Source: Prorocentrum cordatum
Lineage: Eukaryota > Sar > Dinophyceae > Prorocentrales > Prorocentraceae
DNA: 64,000 nucleotides
Direction of reading: 5' to 3'
Assembly (NCBI GenBank): GCA_963575745.1
Contig: CAUYUJ010021048.1
Coordinates: 514,001-578,000 of the forward strand
The notes under the pieces were generated by a model that saw only the letters and a list, made by a program, of their open reading frames with translations, was not told the origin of the DNA and searched no databases. A program made the translations under genes and the position numbers. This document shows positions 31,003 to 41,829 of the stretch, one piece after another; the first letter of the stretch is position 1, and every line of letters starts with the position of its first letter.

Positions 31003-32034
31003 TTAGCGAATCCAGCACTGTGGTGAGAATCGCCTATTCGCTAGAGCACTGAGCGTGCCGTGCAACTGTCCATGTGCCCGTAGGGTCTCCAGAGGGCCCG
31101 CCCAACCCCTAGGCCCATCACGGGGAAGAGTGTGCGAGGCCGTTCGCCACGCCGACGCGGCAGCGAGAACGCGGGCGGATCGTGGGACTGCAGATGGGAG
31201 CCAGGAGCCAATGCTCAGGAGCTCGCTGAGGCCGAAGGAATTGGGGGGGAGACGGAGGAGACGGTGGAGGACGTGCCGCTCAGACCGAAGGAGGGACGGG
31301 GGGAGAGGGAAGAGCTGGCAGACATAACTAAGGACAGGGAGGATGCAGAAATTATAGAGCCTGCAGCTGGCTTCCGCTGGGGAGCGGGAGAGAGCCGTCT
31401 CGATGGTGCGGGCAGGCCATTTCTGGGAGGGGGCGGCCCACTGCTGTTCTAGGGACGCGCCAGGGCCAAACTCAATGCCGAGGAAGGTTGTGTGTCCGCG
31501 CACATGGAATTCTGACAAGTGAGGGACGAGCTCAGCAATCATTCTCTGGAATTTCGTCTCCACGGCTGGCGTACAGGACTCCGCCAGGGGGGCGACACAG
31601 CACTTCTCGGGCTGAAGGGACAGGTTCGCAAGAGTGCGGGCTGCGTCGAAGGGGGGGGCGGGAGCGTGGAGGAGGTCAATCGAGGGAAGGGCAAGTCCCA
31701 CATCGTCCGCCGTCGCTCCACATGCAGGATAGAGCCCTGGGCACAAACTGACAGGGCGAGGGCACATGTTGCGAGCTGTCGGGCATGTTATTTGGGCCTC
31801 AAGGTGGCGCAAGAAGGGGTCCATGCACAGGGCCCAGATGGTGCCTGAGAGGGGGCATCCTTGGGCGACCCCTGAGGAGACCACGAAGAGCGGGAGCCTG
31901 GCGGAGCCGCATCGGGCGTGGGCGAGCGCCCCAGAGTAAAGAGCAGAAATCACATTCAGAAAACCCGTCGGGATGCGATGTGGCTCGAGCACTCGGTGGA
32001 GAAACGCCTGGGAGAGGGAGGGGAAAGCAGCGCG
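31003..32034 (-). pseudogene. LINE reverse transcriptase, 5' truncated
   Basis: The open frame spans 32424-31003, but RT similarity starts near residue 131 (32034) with AAFPSLSQAFL. Motifs: an ALYSG helix, GVAQGCPLSGTIWALCMDPF (the G-x-x-Q-G-x-P-L-S motif), the catalytic box as TADDVGLAL where YADD is usual, a PEKC segment and FLGIEFGP. Residues 1-130 are a poly-Ser/Pro run coded by a GGA microsatellite and, before it, an R1 repeat. The frame ends at 31003 and the sense continues in another frame. Non-LTR type rather than LTR, judged by the G-Q-G-x-P-L-S motif and C-terminal knuckle. Confidence 0.8.
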
Positions 32035-32110
32035 GAGAGGAGGAGGAGGAGGACAAGGAGGAGGAGGAGGAGGAGGAGGGAGGAGAAAGGATGAGGACGA
32101 CGAGGAGGAG
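32035..32110 (+). repeat. GGA microsatellite at the LINE break
   Basis: GGAGGAGGA-rich, interrupted. It sits exactly where LINE homology ends. Confidence 0.85.
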
Positions 32111-32325
32111 GGCGAACGCCTCATCCACCCACAGGGGGCACCTCGCCCCCCCTCCCTCCCTACGCCCCGACCTGACGCGCCCGGGCGCGGGCCTCGAACT
32201 ACTCGAGGTTGCGCCCTCGTACCAGGCCCTGCCAGGCTGGGAGCAGGGGGGGGGAGAGATCGGATCGGATGCCGACGAGAAACCCAGACCTCCAACGTAT
32301 CGGAAAAACTCGAAACGGAATTTTT

Positions 32326-32412
32326 CGCCGTCTTCTGCCTTCGGGAGCCCTCGCTGGGCCCCAAGACAATCCAAAAACGACTCAGGATGAGAAGCTGCTC
32401 CCGGGGAAGGGG
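32326..32412 (+). repeat. Dispersed repeat R1
   Basis: TCTGCCTTCGGGAGCCCTCG then CTGGGCCCCAAGACAATCCA, ending CCGGGGAAGGGGACAAG. Confidence 0.6.
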
Positions 32413-32519
32413 ACAAGACTGCAAGGGACCGCGTCTTAAAGTTATCCTGACGACGAGGCCAACTATATGCAGTTGTGGGTATCGCCGTTGTGGGTATCGC
32501 CTTCGGTGGATCTGGTGGA

Positions 32520-33690
32520 TCTCTTTATGGGGCTACGAGGCGTGTAAAGGGTGTGCCGAAATGAAGCGGGGACGCATGCGGGCGCAACCCACGGGTCATC
32601 CGGTGGCGCTCCATATGGGGCCACGAAACGTGTGAGGGGTGTGCCGAAATGGAGCGGGGCCGCCATGCGAACGTTGCCACTGGGGCGTTCGGCGGAGCTC
32701 CCTATGGGCCCTACGGGGCCACGAAGCGCTGTACTGAACGGGGGGGAACGCATGCGAACACCGCCACTGGGGCCTTCGGTGGAGGAGCTCCCTATGGGGC
32801 CACGAAGCGTTGTACTGGGCGGGAGAGATGCATGCAAACACAGCCGCTGAGGTCTTTGGTGGAGCACTTTGTGGGGCCACGAAACGTTGTACTGGGTGGA
32901 CGAGACGCATGCGAACGCCGCCACTGGACCCTTCGGTGGAGCTCCCTATGGGGCCACGAAGCGCTGTGCTGGGGGGGGGTACGCATGCGGACACCGCCAC
33001 TGGGGGCTTCGGTGGAGCTCCCTATGGGGCCACGAAGCGTTGTACTGGGTCGGGGAGATGCATGTGAACACCGCCGCTGAGGCCTTGGGTGGGGCTCCCT
33101 GTGGGGTCACGAAGCGTTGTATGAGTGGGGGAAACGCATTCGGACACCGGGCCTTCGGTGGAGCTCCCTATGTTGCCGCGAAACGCTGTACTGTGGGAGA
33201 AACGCATGCGGATACCGCCACGGGGGCCTTCGGTGGAGCTCCTTGTGGGGCCGCGAAACGCTGTAGTGGGTGGGGGAAACGCATGCGGACACCGCCACTA
33301 GGGCCTGCGGTGGAGCTCCCCATGGGGGCACGAAACGCTGTACTTGGTGGGGGCAAACGCAAGCGGGCACCGCCAGTAGGGCCTTCGGTGGAGCCCCATA
33401 TGAGGCCACGAAACGCTGTACTGGGTGGGGGAAACGCATGCGAACCGTGCCCCTGTGGCCTTGGGTGGAGTTCCTTGTGCGGCCACGAAACGTGTGAGGG
33501 GGGGCCAAAGTGGACAGGAGGCGGCATGTGAACGCAGCCCCTGGGGCCTTGGGTGGAGTTCCCTATGAGGCCAGGAAACGTGTGAGGGGGGGGCCAAAGT
33601 GGACAGGAGGCGGCATGTGAACGCAGCCACTGGGGCCTTGGGTGGAGCCCCCATATGGAGCCACGAAACGTGTGAGGGGTGTGCCAAAGT
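32520..33690 (+). repeat. 77-bp tandem array, about 14 units
   Basis: Each unit has GGTGGAGCTCCCTATGGGGC then CACGAAGCG(T/C)TGTACTGGG, an ACGCATGCG segment and ACCGCCACTGGGGCCTTC. Spacing of the GGCCACGAA motif is mostly 76-77 bp; the last units are 88-90 bp and carry an added GGGGGGCCAAAGTGGACAGG. Units lack stops in most frames on both strands, so long meaningless frames result. Confidence 0.9.
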
Positions 33691-34197
33691 GAAGGGGTGA
33701 CGGGAGGAGGGGGAGGAGGAGGAGAGGAGGGGAGGAGGAGGGGACGTGGGGACCGTCTCTTCAAAGCGAGGACCCAACACCACAGGATGGTTGGGAAAAA
33801 CAAAACATCGGATAGGAGGGAGCCAACGGGCGAGCGGCCTGACGCCCACTCGTTGCTGGGAGCGGATGGTGAAACGTGCGGTGCGTAGGACTCGGGTGTC
33901 GAACAGACATCGTGAACTCTCCTCTCGCCGCGAGACCGACCGCCCCGAGGTGGGGCTCGGGCGGGGAGCCGAGGAGCTGGAGAGGGGGACCGGCTGTCCA
34001 CGAGAGAAGGGTGAAGCCTCTGCTGCCGCGCGAGCGCCAAACCCATGCGGGCCCGACGGTCGAGGGGAGCCCCTGAAAGGGGCCAGGAGAGGCTCAGGGA
34101 TCCAAGCCCCGAGGACATGTCCAAGACAGGAGGGAGAGAAGGGAGAGAAGGGAATCCCCAGATCTCTGGCGAGATTGTTTCTCAACGGGCGGTTTCT
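33691..34197. other. Intergenic, nothing recognised
   Basis: Overlapping frames on both strands, no domain. Confidence 0.4.
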
Positions 34198-34450
34198 CCT
34201 CGATGTCGGTCCTCGGGGGCCATTACAGGGCACGAGGACCACCAAAAATGCAGCCACGACGAGAAACGACGGCCCTGGAGAAACGGTCGGAACTTCCGGA
34301 GCCGCGGAATTTGCAACAGACATTTTTTTCCACGATTTCGGCATTCGAGGGCCACACAGGGGCCCTGGGACCATCAAAAACGAGTCCAAGACGAAAATCT
34401 TGGGGAAGGGGTCGGGACCTTTGAAACCAAAGATTCGGGAAAAAACGCAT
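34198..34450 (+). repeat. Two R1 copies in tandem
   Basis: First copy 34203-34310 (GGGGGCCATTACAGGGCACG... GGTCGGAACTTCCG), second 34340-34450 (GGGCCACACAGGGGCCCTGG GACCATCAAAAACGA... GGGGAAGGGGTCGGGACC). The second is nearest the consensus. Confidence 0.65.
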
Positions 34451-34671
34451 GGTCGGATGTCTGGGGTCGTCGCCGTCGTTCCCGTCGTCGTCATCGTCGC
34501 CGCCGTCGGCATGGTCGGTCGGCATCACAGGAAAGGACCAGGAGATCCTGGCGTTGCCATTTTTCCACATCATGTTATTCAGCGCTGCCATTTACAGTAT
34601 GCATATCGTGCGACATGCTCATGCGCTGGTGAAACTGTAGTTTTTGATCAATCCACTGGTACTTTCGGATG

Positions 34672-34684
34672 CTATATCTATATC

Positions 34685-34727
<43 letters not shown>

Positions 34728-34755
34728 GTATGTATGTTTGTGTATATATATAAAT
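34672..34755 (+). repeat. TATC and TGTA tetranucleotide microsatellite
   Basis: (ATCT)n then (TGTA)n at 34688-34745. Confidence 0.9.
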
Positions 34756-34866
34756 CACCCACTGGCAATTCAACAACAGCCATCAGAAAACGACAGCCAC
34801 CGACCAAACCCACATCCAACTGCAATTCAACAACACCCAACAACACCCAACAACTAATCATAGCGA

Positions 34867-35245
34867 ATCCCTGGTGAGCCCCAATGGCGGTGTGACGGCT
34901 GTAAAAGAAGGGCAGGAGATGACGGAGATACCTGCTTTACGGGTGGCGTATCCGGGGGCCGTGGCTCAGGGCCCCTGCCACTCCCAGAAACTTGATGCCC
35001 CAGGGTGGTGGGCGGGTTGTTTAACAGCGGCCGAGAGCCTGGGCCCAAATGGCCACAGACGTCGGGCAGGAATGAGGATACACTTGCGTGTTGGTGCACG
35101 GGGGCACATCTTCGATGAGTCGCATTAGCGCTGCGATGGCAGAAAAACAAGGGCAAGCAATGACGGAGATAATTCTAATAAATTACGGGTGGCAGATCCG
35201 GGGGCCCTGGCTCAAGGCACTTGCCGCTCCCAAGGGCTCGATGAC
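34867..35245 (+). repeat. Direct duplication of about 120 bp
   Basis: 34867-34995 and 35122-35245 share AGGGCA(G/A)G(A/C)(G/A)ATGACGGAGATA, TTACGGGTGGC and TCCGGGGGCC(G/C)TGGCTCA. Confidence 0.6.
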
Positions 35246-35870
35246 CCCCGTGCGATGGGAGTGAGGCGCCAGGAGGGAAAGGAAACCCGGAGGTGAGGAG
35301 GCGGATCCCAGGCCCCACCCCCAAGACGCTGCGAAGGTCGGGTGGGTCCATCCCCTTTCAGCGTGGACCTCACTCTTTGCCTGGGCCCCCTTTGCCAGAC
35401 CCCGCCTGGAGGGCCGCCCGCCCCCTAGCGGAGAGCCAAGCCAAGGCGAGGCGGGGCCACCTTGGCCAAGAGGGGGGGCGGCCGCCACACCTCGCTCGTT
35501 CACTGCCGATTCTTCCGCCACCAGCGCCTCCGCGCGCACCGCGCCGCATGCGCAAGAGCGTAGCGCGGGCGCGGTCCTGAAGCCCGACCCGCCCTGCATA
35601 GGGCCCATCGCGATCGAGGCGCCCCTCCCGCCCAGGATTCCCCCGCCCGCAGCGGAGGGATGGGGTCCACGGGCAGGCAGGGGACTCCCGCCGTGGCGGC
35701 GCCCACTGGAGTGTGGGGGTTCAAAACTATCCCAGGGCGCGCAGTCGGGCCCCCGCCCCGACGGGTCGCGCGGGGCCCCGACGCTGCCGATGCCCTTCGC
35801 AATCCAGCTCCGCGTGTGCGACGCCGCGGCCGGACCCCCGCTCCGAAAGGGTTGCATGGGGCCCCAACGC
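35246..35870. other. GC-rich intergenic region
   Basis: No gene recognised; overlapping frames in all phases. Confidence 0.4.
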
Positions 35871-35872
35871 TG

Positions 35873-36205
35873 CTAACACTCGTCACAATCCGGTTCCGCC
35901 TGTACGACGTCTTCTGGAGCGTACCCGATCGGAGCTTTCAATCGCAAACGTCGCCCGCGGTGCTCGCAGTCGCCTCTCGAGGCGGGCGCCCTCCCCTCGG
36001 CGGCCACCTTCTCCTCTACGATCACGTCGAAGAGCTCATGGGAGGCCTTCGTCATCTCGTCGTGCACGTGCCACTTCAGGCCCCCTGCCGCCACGTGGAT
36101 CCTCAGGCTCGTCAAAGTCCGTCGTCTTCGCGTTGCCGAAGTTGTGTGCCTCCTGGTTCTCCTCGCGCGGGAGCCAATCCATCCCCGGCGCCATCTTGCG
36201 CGACC
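35873..36205 (-). pseudogene. RNase H-like C-terminal part of the second RT element
   Basis: In another frame than the RT, the - strand reads a SNDNLGKELRSRKM segment, then DWLPREENQEAHNFGN (about 36110-36170). The W-x-P-R-E-x-N-x-x-A-D pattern is usual at the end of RNase H domains next to RTs; here Asp is replaced by His. It ends near 36036. Confidence 0.55.
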
Positions 36206-37432
36206 TCAACTCCTTCCCCAAATTGTCATTTGATCCCGCCATCTTGAGGCTCGCCCTTTGGAGGAGCTTCCCGGGCCTCGCGAGCAGCTTCGCGTGGAAG
36301 ATTGTGCCGAGGGGCCCAGCGCTGCGATGGCCCTGTTCGGGTCGTTCGCCGTGGCCCACGCCCATATCAACCAGGCTTTCCCCGCCTCCAGCACGTGCCA
36401 GCGGGCTCCTCGGGTGCTGCCGTCCGGTGGTGCTTCCCAGCCGCATGTCCCGCGCCGCCCCGCCTCTGCCTTCGCGTCGAAGCGGAAATGCCCGGCGCTC
36501 TCGGTCTTCCATTTGATTGGCGCTTCCAGCCTTTGCCCCCCTGCCAGCCGCTGGCCGATCCACGTCAGCACGAGTCTGGTCGCCCAAAACAGGGGAACCC
36601 ATTTCTTGTCCGTCCTTGCGACGCCTGCAAGCCAGCCGCACGCGGGCCCCAGGAGCGGCCTCTCCCAGATGAGAACCATCGCTGAGAAGTCCAGGCGCCC
36701 CACGCCCGACGACGTCTCGGCCGCGCGGATGGCGCCGCGCCCGACCGTCTTGAAGCGCCAGTCTGCCACCCACCTTGCCCTCGCCTCCGAACGGCCCATG
36801 CTGTAGGTGACGTAGTCGCATCGGAGGCCGACCCAATCCACCTCGAGGCCGCCCCGCACCATGGCCCTCTGCGCCAAGAAGCCGAAGACGCCGAGGACGA
36901 TGGCCACGAGGAGGGCGGTCAACCTTCCACGGCGCCCTATGCCGATCGCCTCCAGGTCGTCGGCGTAGGCGAGCTGTTCCACGGGCCAATCGCTGCGCAG
37001 CAAGCAGAAAGTCGCCCGCAGCACGGCGTCGAGCAGCCTGGCCCACCACTCCGAGGCGCTGGAGATACCAGAGGTGCCGACGGTGTTGCAGTAGATCCCG
37101 CCCCCGAACTGGCAGGCTAACATGCCACGCTCGTCCTTGCCGAACTTGACGAACGGATGCGCGCCCGTGACGTCGGTGACGAGCGAGAAGATGACTTCGT
37201 GTTGGTCCCTGAAATAACTCAAAATGTAATTATTCTTCGCGGGCCTCGGCATCCTTTGGCGGCTCCTGCATCTGATCCGGTTGTTCACGGCGACCTCGCG
37301 CGTGCAATCGTGCACGGGCCGCTTCTTGCCGCTCGTGCTCTCTAGGACCGCCAACGCTGCTATGGCGTGGTTGCCGTGGCAGCGGCTGCGCAACTGTTCC
37401 TTGGATATCTGGACAATTCTTCCCGACTTCAC
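36206..37432 (-). pseudogene. Reverse transcriptase of an unassigned element class
   Basis: 408 codons. Residues 38-56 (RPVHDCTREVAVNNRI) and Asp87 in LVTDVTGAH (motif A), then ACQFGG, a VGTSGISSASEWW segment, and YADDL at 156-160 (catalytic box). After it WVGLRCDYV, a basic helix with RARW and a hydrophobic Leu/Arg-rich part. From about residue 330, FRFDAKAEAGRRGTCGWE looks like the first strand of an RNase H with its Asp. The sequence is neither LINE-like (no G-Q-G-x-P-L-S) nor copia-like; I suspect a DIRS-related or dinoflagellate-specific class. Confidence 0.7.
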
Positions 37433-37510
37433 CTAGTCCGCCAAGTGTTCCTGGAGCCAGTCGCCGTGGTCCTCCACGCTGCTGTAGTTGGCTGATTCTG
37501 GGGCGGCCCG

Positions 37511-37792
37511 TCAGGCCGCCTCCTTGTCGAGGCGCCACTTCGCGAGCTCCTCGAAGAGCACGTCCTGCCGGGGCATCTCGTACAGGATACCCGCAGTGAC
37601 CCCTGTCTCCAGTTCCTTCATCAAGTCTGCTTCAGGCTGCCCTGCTTCGAGCAGGAGTGCGGCCAGCAGGCGGGGGTGGATGGGCTGCCCTGCTGCGACA
37701 CATTTCAGGTCGTCACCGCGGCCTGCTCGGCCGTTTGCTCCAAGCCAACCGTCGAGGACCCTTCTGGCTGCCTCGTGGATCTCCTTCTTCAC
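37511..37792 (-). pseudogene. N-terminal segment of the same RT element
   Basis: 94 codons, helical and acidic, with a HPRLLAALLLEAGQPEADLM stretch and an LPR/MPRQDVLFEELAKW segment. It precedes the RT on the - strand; the gap 37433-37510 contains a frame break. Similar context suggests one broken polyprotein of about 2 kb. Confidence 0.5.
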
Positions 37793-38340
37793 AAGGTCTG
37801 ATGGCTCGCTCGGAACGGTCCCGACCGGGTGCGCCCGCCGCCAGCGGGCGTGGCGCCCGATGCGTGCCGACCCCTACGAGTAGGAAGTGGAGGCGACAGT
37901 AAAGAGGGGAGGGATCAGGAAAAAGAGCTGTGTCGATGCTGGGTTCCGACGCAGCTGAGTAAATGCCACCACGGCCGCCACGGCACTGACCTGCCCAATC
38001 GGGTGTGGAATTGCCGCTTCAGGGCCACGAGTAACCAGGTCAGTGCCCAGGCCTCACGGGCCGTTCGGGCATCGCCTGAAAGGACTCGGCCGAACCAGAC
38101 GCTGACCAGACTCCCTCTCTGACCCCGATAGACGGAAAACGGTAACGAGAAAAGATGAAGGAACGACCATCTCGTTCAGGAGGAAGTGCCAATCGAAAGA
38201 CAACCTGGGCCATCCCTCCAGCAAACGCCAACCAACCCTCCGACTAAGCCAGGCCAGCCCTCCGGGCAAACTTTGGTTACGGTAGCCCATCCCATGCGAT
38301 ACGATAAGGAAGAGGGATGTATAAGAGATGCGAGCAAGTA
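37793..38340. other. Intergenic
   Basis: Short frames only; nothing recognised. Confidence 0.4.
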
Positions 38341-38344
38341 GGAA

Positions 38345-38702
38345 GGGCCATGACTGATGATGTTGTTGTTGATGGTGGTGATGCGAATGCAAAGACACTG
38401 ATAATGGCAATGCCACTGACAATGATCATGATCATGCTAGTGGCGATGATGATGATGCTGATGATGAGGATGCTGATAATGCTGATAATAACGATGATGT
38501 TGATGGTGGCATTGATGATGATGATGATGATGATGATGACGATGACGATGGTGGTGACGATGATGAGTATGATGTTGTTGGTGTTGATGATGCTTATGAT
38601 GATGGACATGATGGCCATGAAGATGAGGATGGTGATAACGATGACGGTCATGGTGATACTGATGGTGATGATGATGACGGTGATAATGATGATTGTGATT
38701 AC

Positions 38703-38743
<41 letters not shown>

Positions 38744-38747
38744 CGAC

Positions 38748-38796
<49 letters not shown>

Positions 38797-38990
38797 GTGG
38801 TATTGATGGTGGCGGTGACAATGATGATGACGACGATGATGACGATAATCACTACGATGACGATGATAAACAACATAACGATGACGATGGCGATACTAGC
38901 GATGATGACACTCAAGATATGGAAGGTGATGGCGACCGTGATAAACATGATGATGAACATGACTATGATTACGATGATGATGAGTCCTCC
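38345..38990 (+). repeat. GAT/GATGAC microsatellite, about 640 bp
   Basis: Imperfect (GAT)n with TGA/GAC variants; perfect runs at about 38705-38795. It codes poly-Met, poly-Asp or poly-Ile according to frame, none meaningful. Confidence 0.95.
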
Positions 38991-38999
38991 GCATCAGAG

Positions 39000-39572
39000 G
39001 AACATAATGATTCACATACGGATCGCATACTCCTACGATGTCCTGTTCGCTTCCGACGCCCTCCGTCGACCAGCTGGCGAGTCCGCCGCTGTTTTTCTTT
39101 CACTGGCCTTCCGTCGAAGGCGAAATACGCCGACTCCAGGCGAGGCCCTCATTGAAGCGCCCCACGTGCCAATGCGTCGGGCCCTCGGGCTGGAGACCCC
39201 GAGGGCTCCGGAAGTCCCCGCGGCGAAGCGGCCGTTCTGGACCCTCCCCCCTCTGGACCGAGCGGAGGTCCTCCTCCTCCTCCTCCTCCTCCTCCTCCTC
39301 CTCTCCTCCTCCTCCACCTCCTTCTTCTCCTCCTCCTCCTCCTCCTCCTCCTCCTGGGCCTCTCGCAGTACTCGGCAAAGTTGTACTGCTCGCCGTCGAC
39401 AACCAGCGTTGCCCGCGGCGCGTCCAGCAGCATCTGCTCGCTCACGAGCCTGTGGGCAGGCGCAGGAGCCAACAGGGACCGAGGCTCGCCTCCTGTGGGG
39501 ATGGGCGGGGCTCCCCTTCACCTCCCCAGATATCTGGCGATGATTTGTTGTTCAACTGGCAAGCTTTCTCTC
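39000..39572. other. Possible gene fragment split by a CTC microsatellite
   Basis: (CTC)n at 39268-39357. On the - strand just before it (39360-39472) the frame reads LLDAPRATLVVDGEQYNFAEYCE, which looks like real protein, but nothing in the flank on the other side of the repeat is recognisable. It could be one exon end. Low support. Confidence 0.3.
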
Positions 39573-39715
39573 GATGTCAGCCCTCGGGGGCGACTGTCGG
39601 GCCCCAGCACCAGCAGGACTGATCCGAGACGGAAACCAGCCCTGGTCCCCTGGAGAATGGGTCGGGACCTCTGCAGCCGCGGACTAACAACAAAAAAAAA
39701 CAGATCGTCGGATGT
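39573..39715 (+). repeat. Dispersed repeat R1
   Basis: CAGCCCTCGGGGGCGACTGT, CGGGCCCCAGCACCAGCAGG, then GAGAATGGGTCGGGACCTC and GCAGCCGCGGAC. Confidence 0.6.
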
Positions 39716-40887
39716 ATTGGTCTGTCTCCCGTTCCCTCTCTTTGTCTACTGCGGGGCGTGGTAAAATTTGGTGCCCCTGGATGAATAAAGTTCCCCGGCG
39801 AGGGGGTTGAGGACGACGTTTCTGTGACCCCAGCCAGGCTTCTTGGCGCATCCAGGCAAAAGCCAACGACAAGGCCCCCCACCCCCACACCCAGGCAAAG
39901 GGCAACGACCGCCCCCCTCCCCCCCCCCTCCCGAGAAAGCTTGCAAACATGCAATCGGACGCGGCGGCCCCAGCTGTTTCTCTGGCTCTGGCGGCGCTGA
40001 GATGTCCTGGAGAGGAGGAGACAGGGGAATGGGGAGGGAATGGAACGGGGGGGGGAGGGGGGGGGGAGCGGGACAGAACGGGAGGAGGAGATAGCCGAAT
40101 CTCGTGGTCCGCGTGGCGTTGCGTGCTCCCTGAGAGCCCGCCCTTGGCGAACGAGTCCCTGTTCCGGCGCTCTGCCTCGCAAGGGGGGGGGCGGCAGAGA
40201 CCAGCGCACGCGTGCGGTGACACATGGACGAAGCGAGGGGCGAGTCGGACCTCCTCGTCCTTCTCTATCCCTCCCTCCTCGTTCAGGCCCGCTGCCGCCT
40301 CCGCGGCGCACTGCGGCGACGACGTCCAATAAAGACGACGGCGGCGGCGGCGACGCCCACGGAGACGAGGACGATCGAAGATCGGCGTCGACTGACGGTC
40401 GTCGACAACGGCGACGAAGATCGACGATGACGACGTCGACGACGGTCGACGACTGACTATTGTCGACGACGACGAATCATGATCGACGATCGACGTTCGA
40501 GGACCGAGGACGACGACGACTCCCAGCGGCGGCGGTCTCCTCTGGCAGCTGCAGGTCCTCCAGGTCCATGTCCAGGTAGTGCTGCACGGCCACGAGGTCG
40601 TGCAGGGCGACGTCACCGCACCTCCCTCATCGGCTGCATGCAAGAGTGACCCCAGGCAAGAGCGACCTTTGGTACGCGGCTCTAGGGGGCCGCAGGACGG
40701 CAAATCCAAGCGTGCAGGCCAGTGCTGGGGGGACCCCTGTGGGCCTGCACCAGAGGTCACATCGGCGAAAGGTCACCCTTATGCGTAGCGGACCTCATCT
40801 GATCGCGCACTTTGGAAGAACATGGAGTGCACTCTCCCCAACATGCCCTCCTCGTGACAAAATCACGACGTAAGGATTTAAGCCGTT
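39716..40887. other. Intergenic with GAC-rich tract
   Basis: 40330-40520 is rich in GAC/GTC triplets and self-complementary CGTCGAC units. 40632-40730 is the dispersed repeat shared with 10873-10970. No gene recognised. Confidence 0.5.
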
Positions 40888-41012
40888 TCTGCCTTCGAGG
40901 ACCCTTGCTGGGCCCTGGGACCATCAAACAACAGCTCGGGGAAACAACCAGCCCCGGAGAAAGGGTCGGTGCTTCCAGGGACCGCTATTGAAAAGTCAAA
41001 ACATCGCATTTC
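40888..41012 (+). repeat. Dispersed repeat R1
   Basis: TTTCTGCCTTCGAGGACCCT, TGCTGGGCCCTGGGACCATC AAACAACAG, GGAGAAAGGGTCGGTGCTTC. Near consensus in its first half. Confidence 0.65.
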
Positions 41013-41615
41013 TGGGTCATCAACTGAAGCGCCCCTGCGCACCCGCCGTTCCCTACACGGCAGGCCCTTCGGGCGACATAAACATCTGTCCTGTCCTGTC
41101 GCCCCCCCTACACTCTGGAGGCTTGCGAAACAAAATGTATAGGCAACGAGATCGGGGAGGGCTGACGCGAGCCTGGCTAACACAAGGATCTGTATCCGCC
41201 ACCGTGCCACGAGGCGCGAATTGACGTGTCTCTCATGTCCGTTCGAGCTCTCTGCGCTGAGTACAAAGGGCCCCAATAAGCCCCAGAAAGGCCTGCCAGG
41301 AGGCCCCGAGTCTCACGAGGCTGGCCAAGGGACCCCGATATGCCACTAAGAGGCCACTGGTGCACGAACCAGGCAAGGTGGCGGAACATGCTGATCGCCA
41401 CAATGTAGATATAACAACCCACTACACACGACTCAAGAGACACCCTGCGCTGGCGCATCACGCAGAAAAGCCTGACAACCTGATCGTCTCCCCCAGACCT
41501 CGACCCGCTGTCATTCTTGCCAAGACGTGCAAGAACTCGATCTCGCGTCCACCTGACCAGTCGCAGGGCTGCCCTGGACCCCTGGACCCGCGGTGTGAAA
41601 TAAGCAGGGTCATCT
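41013..41615. other. Intergenic
   Basis: Short overlapping frames; nothing recognised. Confidence 0.4.
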
Positions 41616-41829
41616 ACGGTCTGGAACTTTTGCTTAGCGCGTCGCGGCGGCGACCCCGGCGACACGCTTTGCCCTGCCAGCGGATAGCGTGTCGCTCCGC
41701 TCCGCGGGGCGGGAGGCCTCGAAAGGCTCGGGGCGTTGACGCCTGGCGACTGGGACGTGGTCAGCGGGTCGCGCCGGGGTGTTGCGGGCCAGAACCCGTG
41801 GCGCGACACTCCAACCAAAAGTTCCCGAT
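41616..41829. mobile_element. MITE-like element, copy 3
   Basis: About 214 bp, left end ACGGTCTGGAACTTTTGCTT, right end GCGACACTCCAACCAAAAGT then TCCCGA. The inner part shares GGCGGGAGGC and the GGGCCAGAACC segment with the other copies. Confidence 0.85.

Noticed and set aside
30815-31018. A separate small gene between the two LINE parts
   Set aside because: It is the LINE sequence in a shifted frame.
32463-34124. Long frames in the 77-bp array, and the same in the 73-bp array
   Set aside because: The unit has no stops in several phases and the same peptide appears in different frames; satellite, not gene.
38277-39543. Poly-Met/poly-Asp/poly-Ile frames in the GAT repeat
   Set aside because: Simple translation of a microsatellite.
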